From positions 62,001 through 126,000 of the forward strand of contig JADNRV010000103.1 in assembly GCA_015499995.1 (NCBI GenBank): a stretch of 64,000 bases of DNA. The letters are read 5' to 3'. Numbering within the stretch: the stretch's first letter is position 1; each line of letters begins with the position of its first letter. Below, in pieces: positions 45,290 to 55,649 of this stretch. The notes beneath the pieces are model-generated. The model saw only the letters and a list, made by a program, of their open reading frames with translations, did not search any database and was not told the DNA's origin. The position numbers and the translations under genes were made by a program. The DNA comes from Flammula alnicola. Its lineage: Eukaryota; Basidiomycota; Agaricomycetes; Agaricales; Strophariaceae.

Positions 45290-46210
45290 CTGGGTGCATC
45301 GACGATGCTGCACCGGCAGGTGCAACGATGACGCTGCAACAGCGGGTACAACGACAACGATGCCACGACGCTGCGGGTACAACGACACCAGACGCGACCA
45401 CGATGCCATGATGCCACGGGTGCAGAGACGATGATGCCACGACATGGCGCATGCAACGGCAGTGCAGCAACGACGATGCCACGACGCCGACTCAGCCATT
45501 ACCGCCCGGGTGCATCGATGCCACGACGCCGACTCAGCCATTACCGCCCGGGTGCATCGATGACGCCGCAACGGGTGCAACGGTCCGCCTTCGCACTCTC
45601 CCCCACCTCCATCTCTGCACCGTCAATGAGGCAACATTGTCTCTCGTCCCCACGGTCAATGCGTCGCTGACGGGTGCATCAATGACGCCGCAACGGGTGC
45701 AATGACGATGCGACGACACCAGCGCAACGGTGGGTGCATCGATGCCACGATGCCTCCCATGGGTGCAACATCGACGATGCCACGACACGGCGAGTGCGGC
45801 GATGATGACGCCACGACGCCCACGATGACGCGGGTGCAACGGCGGGTGCATCGATGCCACGACGCTGGGTGTGCAACGACGACGCGGACTCAACGGGCGA
45901 CGAGCAGCAGCAGCAGCAGCAGATCTCCCGCTTCTGCTGCCTCGCCAAGCTGACGCGGGTGCAAGGATGATGCATATGCATTGGCGGCAGGTGCAGCAAC
46001 GACGATAGACGCCGAGGATGCAGCGACGACGATGGATGCCGCGGGTGCAGCGACCTGCGGGTACAACGATGGCGATGGCTCAGTTACGCCGCAACGGGCC
46101 AACGGCAGGTGCAGCGACCATGATGCCACGAAGCTGTGGGTACAACTTGAACGATGGCAATGGCTCAGTGATGCCGCAACTACCGTTGCAGCGATGACGA
46201 TTGACAGCGC
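45290..46210. repeat. GC-rich degenerate minisatellite
   Basis: Irregular tandem array built from GGGTGCAACGACGATGCC and GGGTGCATCGATGCCACGAC variants. One 42-bp unit (TGCCACGACGCCGACTCAGC...) is duplicated perfectly head to tail near 45478-45561. Long ORFs on both strands arise from the repeat. A short CAG run lies at 45905-45921. Confidence 0.8.
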
Positions 46211-46233
46211 GGTAAAGTGCTAGGTTTCGTCTA

Positions 46234-47656
46234 TGTTGGAAATGATCTAGCTAGTGGTGCAGAAAGAACTCTACACTCAACACAACCAAACCACAAAACC
46301 AACAACTTGACTAGACGTAGTCTTGTGTGCGAGTCTCGGGGGTAAAGTATGAAAAAGGAGAAGTGCTTCGACTTGTAAACAAGTCTACGCGGGTTTTGGT
46401 ATGGGGCGGGTTTTAGTTCCGTAGAACTGGTGTGGTGACTTTCTAACTTCAAAACAATGCCGACTCGGACTTCCTTTAACTTGACGACTGATACGAACTG
46501 TTGACTTTAACTGGACTTTAACAACCTGTAACTTTCATGCAGTGACCGCGACGAGTATGCACTACAACTTTCACGCTACCACGACGGGATCGCGCTACAA
46601 CTTTCACGTGGTCACGACGGGCGCACGCTACACTTTACAGAAACACACGTCAAACTCTGGTTAACTACTTCTCAAGCTTGCAATGGTCGCAAAGCTGTTT
46701 TGAAGCGTCAAATGTTGGTCTTTATTAAATTAAGTCCGGTGCGACGAGGTTAAATCGTTCCCTTAAGTGTTTTCACTGGTTTTAAAGCGTCAACTGTGGG
46801 GTGGATTGCCTACTCTACTACGTACGTTACAAGCGTATTTTATACCTACTGAGCGCCAAGCCCCTACATGTTGCATATGATTCTACGCGTCTAATAGCGC
46901 TATTTCTACTGGTTCATGGTGTCATGATTGCGGGTCCGTTCGGTAACGGTAACTGGTGAGTCCCCGTTTCTGGCATATGTTTTGGTTTCAAGGATGAACC
47001 GTTATGTCGCGGAACACCCTCTTTTGGGGTCAATACAGTTGTGTCCGTATTTAGACACATTATTGCCCGATTGGGATGCACGGCACATTCAGCGCGGGTT
47101 TCTCTTTTACCGGTGCGGCACGGTCGTCGGTTAAATCGGAGCCGCCACCTCTATGGCGGCGTTCCCCGCGTGCTTCACAATGAGTTGGCCTCTGCGAGGT
47201 CGGCTTGTTCGGAACCGAATTACTCAGCCGTTCTACGCGTATAACGGACAGATAGGTGTATGGGACAATGTGGACCACTTGGTCACGTGTTCTTTGGCCC
47301 GCGATCGACGCGTCTAACGCCGTATCCATATTGGACTAGTCGTGCCTCAAGGCTTCGGGATTCTCATTCTGCGCGGGTCTCTCCAGTCGAAGCCTCTTGT
47401 TTGATTCGCAGGGACACACGGAGGTCATGCTTCTTTGGCATCAACCTTAGTTCTACGCGTACTTCTGAGCTTACTAGCTAGGCCCGCCGGACCGTAGATA
47501 GTTACTTCCGTTGTACTTGGTTATGTGGTTTCCCGCGTGTAACCCACTTAGTCGGCCAGCACGAGGTATGCCGCCTACCCTTGTTTCCCTAGTGTAATAG
47601 GTTGATTGATTGGGAAATCGCAAAATTCCACGGATGGACCGCGCCGCGCCCTATCA
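46234..47656 (-). mobile_element. candidate 3' LTR of minus-oriented gypsy element
   Basis: The plus strand runs from TGTTGGAAATGATC to GCGCCCTATCA, followed at once by TCTCCCCCACACTT. Read on the minus strand this is a polypurine tract AAGTGTGGGGGAGA, then TGATAGG...TTCCAACA, the TG...CA layout of an LTR about 1.4 kb long. The orientation agrees with the integrase at 52893-54813. The partner LTR is not in the window, so the ends are inferred. Confidence 0.45.
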
Positions 47657-47694
47657 TCTCCCCCACACTTATAATATTGACTGTCCCCAGTCAA
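47657..47694 (+). promoter_or_regulatory. CCCCCACACTT plus TTGACTG/CAGTCAA hairpin, copy 1
   Basis: A pyrimidine tract is followed by TTGACTGTCCCCAGTCAA (47677-47694), a 7-bp inverted repeat with a 4-nt loop. It recurs upstream of the second plus-strand gene at 51025-51064. It is probably a promoter-proximal element; the tract also fits a polypurine tract on the other strand. Confidence 0.5.
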
Positions 47695-48201
47695 TGCCGC
47701 GTGATCCGAATGTGCTTCTCCCTATGCCTTGGTTGCTGGCCGAAGTGCCGCACGGATTTTTCCATGATTGTTAAGCATTCCTGCAATGTCCAAGACCGTT
47801 ACTCCATCGTGCCGATCAAGCCGTCCCTCGCCACATCACCAGATTTGGTCACGGCGTTATTTATCTCCCCACGTGCCCATTGTATGTTTTTGCCTCAAAC
47901 TTTAGCGCCCGTCTAGAAGTCAAGGTACGTGCACCGCTCAGTCGTTCAAACTTTATGCTCCGCGCGTGGAACCCCTCGCCCATTGTTCTTCCAGATCCCG
48001 CGTCGTTTGCTGCTGGCGCACAGACCAGATGGGACTTAATAAATAACGCGTCGTGTTTTGGACGCTGAGTTCAACAACCGATTGTTTTTCACATTCCAAC
48101 CTCAATCCTTCCACCTGTTTCTACCGTTTAGTCAAAGTCCGCGTTTTTACGCAGATTCTGACTTGTTTTGTGTCGACAGAGTCGTTTCTTATGTTTTGCA
48201 G

Positions 48202-49995
48202 ATATCGTGGGTAGTGAATACCTAATTCCCGACGACATTCACGCTTTCCGCCGACTTCACGCGGACCTCGCCAAGCTGTTGTCCCCCGATCAGCTTACGG
48301 CGCTCCTGTGTGAGGACTGGATTATTGACAATCCAGCATGGGTACGTTTCTTCAACCCTAATGCTGCCAGACAAATACTGACACTAATCTTTATTCCAGA
48401 AATCATTGCCCCTTGACTACACTTTCCCACCTGCCCCGGCTGGCGCTCTTCTGTTTACACCGCAACGACAGAAACTGGCTGAGGATTTCATGCGAAAGCA
48501 ACAACAAGAACACACCCGGCGGGTCGCTGCTCAGAAAGCACGCGAGGAACGCGCCCGCCTAGCCGCCCTGCGTGAGCAGGCTGAGCGAGAGGAAGCGGCT
48601 CAACAGGCCGAACTACAACGACAGGCCGCCATGTCTGCGCACCAAACGGAGGTCGACCAGGCGCCGGGTAAGCTTTCCTTGGTTCCTGTACTCCTTCCAC
48701 ATTGGCTTACAGTCGGGTGTTTGACCATAGATCTGGACTCCTTAATTCGCTTTTCCGAGGGTGACATCAACGCGCGTGAAGCTACGCCTCCACTTCCTGC
48801 GTCGTCCAAAGCCGCGGGCAAACGCAAGCGCGCGTCCAGCGTACGCCGTTCCGAGCGTCAACTCGCCAAGAGTAAGGCAATTGTTACGGGCTCAGGTGAC
48901 GAAGAAGACGGCCCCGCAGGCTCCGCAGGGCCATCAAAAAGGGCGAAGTACGCGCCTTCCCGTGCCCGTACCAAAATTTTGTCGCAGGAAGACCTCCTAG
49001 CAAAAGCGCAAGCTTTGTGGCAGCAGACTCCTGCTGGTCTACGCGCAGACGCGCCCCCGCCTTTCATAGACGCAGCCCAACTCAAGTTGTTGCGTCTTGG
49101 TTTTAACCCAAAGGTACGTTCTCACATTTTACGCGGGTTTTCGTGGCCCTAACCATTTCTTTTGATGGTTTAGATCAGCGCCCCATGCTTTGCATGCGTC
49201 ATGGGGACACCGAGAAACACTGCCAGTTTTTAGGCGCCAACAAGTGGTGTGCCCCTTGTACCCACCACAAACGCGGGCGCTGTTCTTTTGTTTGGAACCC
49301 CGAGGAGCGCGCCTCCTTCCGAGATCACGCGTATTCTTTGGGTCAGGATTCTTTGGCCAGTAAGTCGAATATTGCTATTTCCCTTGTCTTGGTTGTAAAT
49401 TGACTTGTCCTCTTTGCTAGGCTTTCAAGAGGACCTCCGGGCTATCCAATTCCATACCAGTCAAGGACTCATTTCTGCGCGCCAAGCTGAGGCTTCTTAT
49501 GACCAAGCTAAACACCTAGCCGCTAAGTTTTCTCGGCGGGTCCTCGACTTATACAACGAGGACTTTCCAGCCGCGTTAACGCGGTCACTATTCACCAGTC
49601 AGCAATGCGTCGACCTCGTTCTGAAACACGCGTCAAACGTCGACGTTGGCATTCTCGAGTCTCACGGCCTTCCACCCATTGATGAGCTGCTCCTTTTTCT
49701 GGATCCAAATGTATTCAGGGATATCCCTACTACTGGATGGGAACATACTGTTCTTCAGTACCGTATGTACTGCGAATCCCAGGAGGAGACGTCTTCCGAC
49801 GAAGAACACGCGGCTACTGAAGGCCTGCTGGACTTGGAGGCCGAAGAAGCATCGAGCGACGAGAGTAGTGACGAAAGCAGCGGCGAAAGTGGCGACGGAC
49901 TTTTCCCGCGTCGACCTAGCGGGGTCGCTAGTCTCTACCAGGGCTTTGCGGATGGCGGTGATTCTGGCAGTAGCGAGTCCGAGAGCGAGGCATAG
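48202..49995 (+). CDS. antisense accessory gene 1 of the gypsy element, Cys/His-rich
   Basis: At least four exons; the 5' end is uncertain (further coding signal from MLRAWNPSPIVLPDP near 47956). Visible parts are DIVGSEYLIPDDIHAFRRLH, then LSPDQLTALLCEDWIIDNPA. A coiled-coil Arg/Glu/Gln-rich helix (RKQQQEHTRRVAAQKAREER) follows, then a basic stretch KAAGKRKRASSVRRSERQL. A Cys/His cluster (MLCMRHGDTEKHCQFLG, then WCAPCTHHKRGRCSFVW) probably binds zinc. A helical domain and an acidic Ser-rich tail end at 49995. It could bind nucleic acid. It is not a standard CCHC Gag knuckle. It lies antisense to pol, between the candidate LTR and the integrase. Confidence 0.6.
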
Positions 49996-51020
49996 GGTAC
50001 TTTGTTGTAGGGTGTTGTCCTGTCCTTCTTTTGGTGAGTCTTTTCCTTGATTGTTCCTTTTTCTCCCCGTCTTTTTGACTAACCACTTGGTTTTAGTTGT
50101 TATAGTGCCTCCTCGTTTCCCGCGTTTTTCTCGCGTTGGTCGGACTCTTGATTCTTCGCAATGGGCTGTTATCTACAGCTCATTTATATATATATCATAC
50201 TGCCCAGGGTAGGGGCTAAACTACCCATAGTATATATAGTTTTCAATAGCCTTTTGTGTGAGGGGTTCGCCCCTTTGTGTTTAATACAGCCTACCAAGTT
50301 CACTTGAGTGGACTTGGTATTAACTTTGGTCTTTTCTTGTGGTGTGATCCTCTCCTTTGTGCGACCCTCTTTGAACTATAATCCTTCTTGGCTTATCTCT
50401 GCTTGGGATAGTATGCTTCTATACGCCTCGCCGTTTTTCACACGGGTTTCTTGGCAAGCAAGTCTGGGTTCCAACTCGGTGGTGGATAAAGCTAATCTGG
50501 TAACGCTCGGTTGTTTATCTTTACTCTTCGTTCGTTACCCGTTCCTTGTCTTTACACCATTTTTGATGAGCCACCCATGACTTCTACGACCTGACCACGT
50601 TGGCTTTATCTTGACTAAGTCATCCTTAGTGTAGTCTGCCCCAGCATAGCGTCTTGCTTGTACTCGGCTGAAACCCGCGTCAATCAAATGTGTTCTATAT
50701 TTAGGTTACTCATTCAATTTCCGGTAGTAGTTTTGACCGAGGCTCGCGAACACTGATTGCCGCTCAGTTATCTAATTATAGACTGTCTGTCTTCGACTTG
50801 GCCTATTCACTTCAGGTTTCTACTGGATTTGAAGCCGTTTTTGTATTGATTTTTCGGCTCAAAACTTAGCCGTTGGTAGGCTACACTGACTCATAGCTAG
50901 TTGATGCATTTTACGCGTCCTTCTAGCTCCTGTTGTCTCAGATTTATAGGATTTTTCCTGGTGTTTGCTGCGTAGATTTAACGTTCCCGGAATCTGGTGT
51001 CTTTTTGGCCGCTCCTTAGT
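49996..51020. other. spacer between antisense genes, no gene seen
   Basis: AT/pyrimidine-rich, with TATATATATATCAT near 50189. I see no coding signal beyond chance ORFs. Confidence 0.4.
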
Positions 51021-51024
51021 GTCC

Positions 51025-51064
51025 CCCCTCCCCCACACTTTACAACTTGACTGTCCTCAGTCAA
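51025..51064 (+). promoter_or_regulatory. CCCCCACACTT plus TTGACTG/CAGTCAA hairpin, copy 2
   Basis: CCCTCCCCCACACTT and then TTGACTGTCCTCAGTCAA (51047-51064). The stem is identical to copy 1 with one loop base changed. A TATA box follows about 180 bp downstream. Confidence 0.55.
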
Positions 51065-51246
51065 ACTTCGAGTGCGTGCCGTCGGAGGTACCATGCCAGC
51101 TGATTTCTTTTCATGTGCAAGGCACCTTCATCGGACCAGGGCGCCCGCTTGTAACAAGGCCGTTTCGCCCGTAAAATTTTTCTTTCGCAGGCTCTTGACC
51201 CGACACGCCCCGCTTCCTGGCTCGAGCGTCAGAAAGACGCAGGAAG

Positions 51247-51254
51247 TATAAAAA
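51247..51254 (+). promoter_or_regulatory. TATA box of antisense accessory gene 2
   Basis: TATAAAAA, 74 bp before the ATG at 51321, a plausible core promoter. Confidence 0.5.
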
Positions 51255-51320
51255 CCCCAAGTCGACCGACCGGTGAAAGTCAGGGACTTCAGCGTTTCTA
51301 ACCTCGCATCCTTCTGTGTT

Positions 51321-52787
51321 ATGTCGCCTCAGGACTCTACGGCCAAAGACGGTTTACCGGGCTTCGACGCAGCTGTCAGCTCGTTGGACAACTATATCGC
51401 GCTTCGTGCGCTTTATGGTCGTTTGCCCAGTGTCACCATCCGATACTTGGCTGATGAGCTCGTGGCGGTTGTCAAGCCTATTGTGCGTAGTTCTTGACTC
51501 GCTCAATGGTACCGAATCTTTTTCAAACTCATGCGTCCGTTTCACGCGTTTTTCGTAGCTCCCTTGGGCCGCCACCACAGACGTACTGCTCGCCAACCAA
51601 GCAGCCTGCGATTTGTTACTTCACATGCGGAAAGAACATCTGTCACTCAAAGACCTTGCCGGCCTCGGATACCAGCCGCCTCAACCACTCATCGCCCTGC
51701 TCAACATAACCTATCGAATTTATACTCATAGGAACCCGAAGAGTGCTGAAGCGTTGAAGGGTAAGGAGCGCGACCATATCTCCGAAGCACAGCTCAGGGA
51801 GAATGCCAAGCGCACCGCCAAGGAGGTAAGATACTACACTTTTCGGTCATCTCTTGTTTAACTTTACTGCCAGGCTCGCCGTCGCCGCGTCAAATCCAAG
51901 GCCGCCCTCACTGATACTGATGAAGACATGGAACCTGTTGTTATCACCGGCGACTGCGAGACACCCCCAGTTCAGGGAGAGCCAGTAAATGGTCCACTCT
52001 ATTTTGTTTATCCTGACTAACACCAAACTTATTAGATGCATGTCGACGACACCTCTGCCTCGAAGGATGCCAGTCCCGCACCGTCCGCTGAAGCTCCGAA
52101 GGGTAAGACGCCCCCTACTCGGCCCCGTAACATGGTCAAGGAAACCACTGTGCGTGCATTTTGATTATACGCCTGTTTCCCAGACCGCTGATTACACGCG
52201 TCGTTCATCCTTAGTCCGAGCGTCGCCCTGAGGTGCGCTTTCTTCCTTTGGCGCTCATCTCAGGCGTAGATACTAACTCCCCGGAATACCGTAAGGCCTC
52301 AAAGTATGCTCTTCGTGGTAGCAGCAAGGGGACTATATCCAGCAAGCGCCAGCGGTCCACTGCGTCCATTATGACCGTCACCGCCAGTCCTTTGCCTGGT
52401 ACGCTAATTTTCCGCGTGAAACGCTCCTTATGCTCATACGCGCAGCTTCAGCCATTGTTAGTGATCCTCAAGTTGCGGATGCTCTTGACCGCGTTAAAGC
52501 CTTACAGGACGAGGAACAGTTGACTGTTTCCACTCGTCGAGGTATCCTTAAAACGCGCGAGATTCTACTTGGTCAACTTGACGAACACAACTATCATCTG
52601 CGCTACAACCTGCGTATGCGCGAGATAGTTATTGGCGAACTTACTCGCTGGAGCGAGGAGCATGACCCTGGTGCGCGCCCATTTCGCGCGTGTTTCCAAA
52701 CCCGGTCTGACGCTCTTATTTTTCCAACAGGTTGCCCCGTTCCTCGTTAGACGCATTAACCGTCCTTTCGTCAGACTTCCGACCTGA
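51321..52787 (+). CDS. antisense accessory gene 2 of the gypsy element
   Basis: Several exons from ATG 51321. The reading is MSPQDSTAKDGLPGFDAAVS, ALYGRLPSVTIRYLADELVA, then after an intron LLANQAACDLLLHMRKEHLS and LAGLGYQPPQPLIALLNITY. A basic ARRRRVKSKAALTDTDEDM stretch and a Ser/Pro/Lys linker come next. A helical C-terminus contains IRAASAIVSDPQVADALDRV, ILLGQLDEHNYHLRYNLRMR and a final VAPFLVRRINRPFVRL, ending TGA at 52785-52787. I do not recognise the protein. It converges with the integrase, with about 105 bp between stops. Exon limits are approximate. Confidence 0.55.
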
Positions 52788-52892
52788 TACTGTAGCAAGA
52801 GGTTTTTCCACTCCAACGCGCGGAAATGTTCACTTCCAGTAGTACATCGTCAATTTGTACTTGTTCGCGTAGAGTTTTTCCCTCAATGCCAC

Positions 52893-54813
52893 TTATGCAT
52901 CTTCATCGCTGTCCGATTCTAAGTCCGGCTCGCTTGCATCGTCTAAGTCTCTAATAGGCACCTTGGCAAATGTCAAGTCTTTGGTACCATCATAGTCCTC
53001 TTCTCCAGGTTCATCTAAGTCCAGCACTTTTTGTAGTCCTCTGGCAGATATCGCGAGCCAGTCTAATACTTTCTCCGGCAGCTCTATCTTTTTACGTGCG
53101 TAATAAGGGAGTACGCGGAAAGCGCCTACTTTGTGGTGCCATAAAGCGCCATTCATTTCCGCCACTACATATGAACCGCCCGTAGTTCGTCTTATGACTA
53201 CTACTGGTCCCACATAGCGTGGCTTCATTTTCTTGTCGAGATTGGATTCAATCGAGCTATTTCGGACCAAAATTAAGTCCCCTGGTTTGAAATCGAAGTC
53301 CTTGATCACCGCCTGGCGATCGTTCTCATATTTCAGCAAACGCGCGGCTTTTTCTTCGCTTATGCGTTCCCTCATTTTGTCAATGTGGACCGAGTGCTTG
53401 GCTAACGCTTTGGCGCGGAAACCAATTAACTCCGCATCTGATAATACTCTGCCTGGTAGTTTAACTAACCAGGTGGCTTCAATCACATCTAACGGTACAA
53501 TAGGATGTGCTGCGGTTACCATGAAGAACGGCGAGCAACCCAACCTTTTCCTAACCGAGATGCGGTCCGCCCACAGTACATGATGCAGGAACCAGAACCA
53601 CTTAGCGACATTGCCGCCTGTTGCTTTGTATAACATTTGTCTGATGTCCCAATGCGGCCGCTCGATGGACCCATTCGCGCGGGAATTGTATGGTGATATG
53701 CGTATACCCTTTATACCATATTTGTCCGCTAACCAGCATACAGCGGCTTTGAAGGGTCCACCATTATCTGTCACAATTTCCACTAAACATCCCCAACGGC
53801 AAATTATGTCTTCAAACATCCATTTCCCAATTGACGCGGCATCCTCAGTTATGAGTGCTCTCGCCTCAGGCCAGGAAGTTAAATGACAACGACCGTGAAC
53901 AATGTATTTACACCCATTTGACTTAGGCGTCATGTGCATAGTATCTGCGTGGACTACCTGGAATACTGACGGAGTGTGCGTTTCAATCGGCGGGATTTCT
54001 ATTAGCGCCTTTTGGCGTTCTTGGCACATATTGCAGGTTTTAATATACCATACAACGTCCTTAGCCATCTCAGGCCACCAAAACCTCTGCCCGATCAATT
54101 CTTTTGTTGAGTACACTCCGCGATGTCCCAGACTGTCATGCGCTGATTTTAACATATACATGCGGTGCTCTTTCTCCACAACTAATTTGTGCATGGAATT
54201 TTCCCCGCGTCGATATAGACGCCCTTCTTTATCCAAGAAGAAGTTACTAGCCCAACGCCTGAACTTTTTATACTCCTTTCCTGTTTTGCAATGATAGGGT
54301 TGTACACTTATATCTTGTAACCATTTCTTTACAATGGGTAACAAGGAATCATAATGTGCGCCGATTTTCCCACGGTGTTCCTCTGAGTAGGGAGTGCGTT
54401 TCTCAGGGCTATCTCTCTCCTCCAGATCAGGAAGTAGTTCATTATTTAATATCTTCGATACCAGGACTGAGACTTGCTCGGGTTTATGGTCGGTCTTGCT
54501 TTGCCAGAACGCACTTAATTCTGTGCGGTCGTTCCACGCGTCTTTCTGCGCCTTAAGGGTTTCCGCGTCAAAGTCAGCTATCGAGGTCGCGAAACCTTCG
54601 TAATAGCCTCCCTTGTCATCGATTTTATCATAGAACTCGCTGATTGGGATTGGACGAGGTTGACTCGCGTCTGCCATTACTATCTCTATACAGTATCCCC
54701 CTCTGGTATCTATTTTGTCGCGGAATTCTTCAATCGGAATTGGCTGAGGCTCAGTTGGGTCCGCAATGATAACTTCAGGTGGCCCTCCTGGGTCCTCTTC
54801 GTCTTCATCAATA
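52893..54813 (-). CDS. Ty3/gypsy integrase, pol 3' part, 5'-truncated
   Basis: The frame is open from the junction at 54813; the ATG at 54677 gives 594 residues. The zinc-binding HHCC part is HDSLGHRGVYSTKELIGQRF through TCNMCQERQ. The catalytic D,D,E residues are in VVHADTMHM, EIVTDNGGPF and NSRANGSIERPHWDIRQM. The C-terminus has DFDFKPGDLILVRN and MKPRYVGPVVVIRR, typical of gypsy pol, and an acidic tail. No protease, reverse transcriptase or RNase H is present. The upstream frame stops where a CATCAGG terminus begins, so pol was interrupted. Near the cut a block is duplicated (PIPIEEFRDKIDTRGGY and PIPISEFYDKIDDKGGYY). The whole element cannot retrotranspose by itself. Confidence 0.85.
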
Positions 54814-54840
54814 CATCAGGAAAATGAAGTTTTTCCTCAC
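54814..54840 (+). mobile_element. CATCAGGAAAA terminus of a second Plavaka-type element
   Basis: CATCAGGAAAATGAAG shares its first 11 bases with the nested element's TIR (CATCAGGAAAAACCT). It starts exactly where gypsy pol homology ends and is followed by subterminal repeats. The opposite inverted end was not found before 64000. Confidence 0.6.
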
Positions 54841-55480
54841 AGAAACCCAGGGTTCTTTAGGCATCTCTAAAGACTCTAAAGACTACAAAGACTCAAAGAT
54901 TCTCAGGCAGCTTTGAAATCTAAGTGACTTGGTAACTATTTCCTCAAAGACGTCTCAAAGCCACTCCACTTGCTTTGAAAGTGAAACCAAAGACATGTAA
55001 AGTGTAGCCAAAGAAGTCTGAAAGCCAAACTAAAGAAGTCTGAAAGCCAAACCAAAGAGGTCTAAAGTAGACCAAAGACATCTGAAAGCCAAAACAAAGA
55101 GGTCTAAAGTAGACCAAAGACATCTGAAAGCCAAACCAAAGAGGTCTAAAGTAGACCAAAGACATCTGAAAGCCAAACCAAAGAGGTCTAAAGTAGACCA
55201 AAGACATCTGAAAGCCAAATGAAAGAAGTCTGAAAGCAGAATGAAAGAAGTCTAAAGTAGACCAAAGACATCTGAAAGAAAAACCAAAGACATCTGAAAG
55301 CAATTTGAGACGATTTTCAAAGCGCTTTCAAAGTATTTTCAGAATTGTGATACACTCTGAAAGCATTTTCAAAGTGGATTCAAAGGACTTGGGAGCGTCT
55401 CAGAGCAGCTTCAGATCATTCTTAGAGTGTTCCAAAGAGGTACCAGGGTATCTTTAGAGCATTTTCAAAGAGAGCTGAAA
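54841..55480. repeat. subterminal AAAGAC/TCTAAAG repeats with 42-bp tandem units
   Basis: CTAAAGACT and TCTGAAAGCC strings recur throughout. Between about 55035 and 55230 they form about four 42-bp units (CCAAAGAGGTCTAAAGTAGA, then CCAAAGACATCTGAAAGCCA). The minus-strand frame stays open as a 14-residue repeat. This looks like a transposase-binding array rather than a gene. Confidence 0.8.
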
Positions 55481-55649
55481 GTAGCCTAAGTTTAGTCTAA
55501 AGACGCCTAGCTCTCAATCAAAGCAGCTAGTAGCTCTTTGGGAATCCACAATAAGCCAATATAAAACTATTATTAATGAATAAAATAACAGAACAGCTAT
55601 TCTGATTGCATAAAAGAAAGAAGAAAGAGGATAGACTCGATGTCACCAA

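Noticed and set aside
45200..46129. Several overlapping ORFs in the minisatellite
   Set aside because: They exist on both strands, are made of repeat units and lack conserved sequence.
51000..51064. Second LTR boundary at the repeated CCCCCACACTT tract
   Set aside because: No TG...CA end adjoins it and the sequence upstream does not resemble 46234-47656. A promoter copy is simpler.
54944..55303. Minus-strand ORF with 14-residue repeats
   Set aside because: Produced by the 42-bp subterminal repeat; composition and context fit non-coding DNA.
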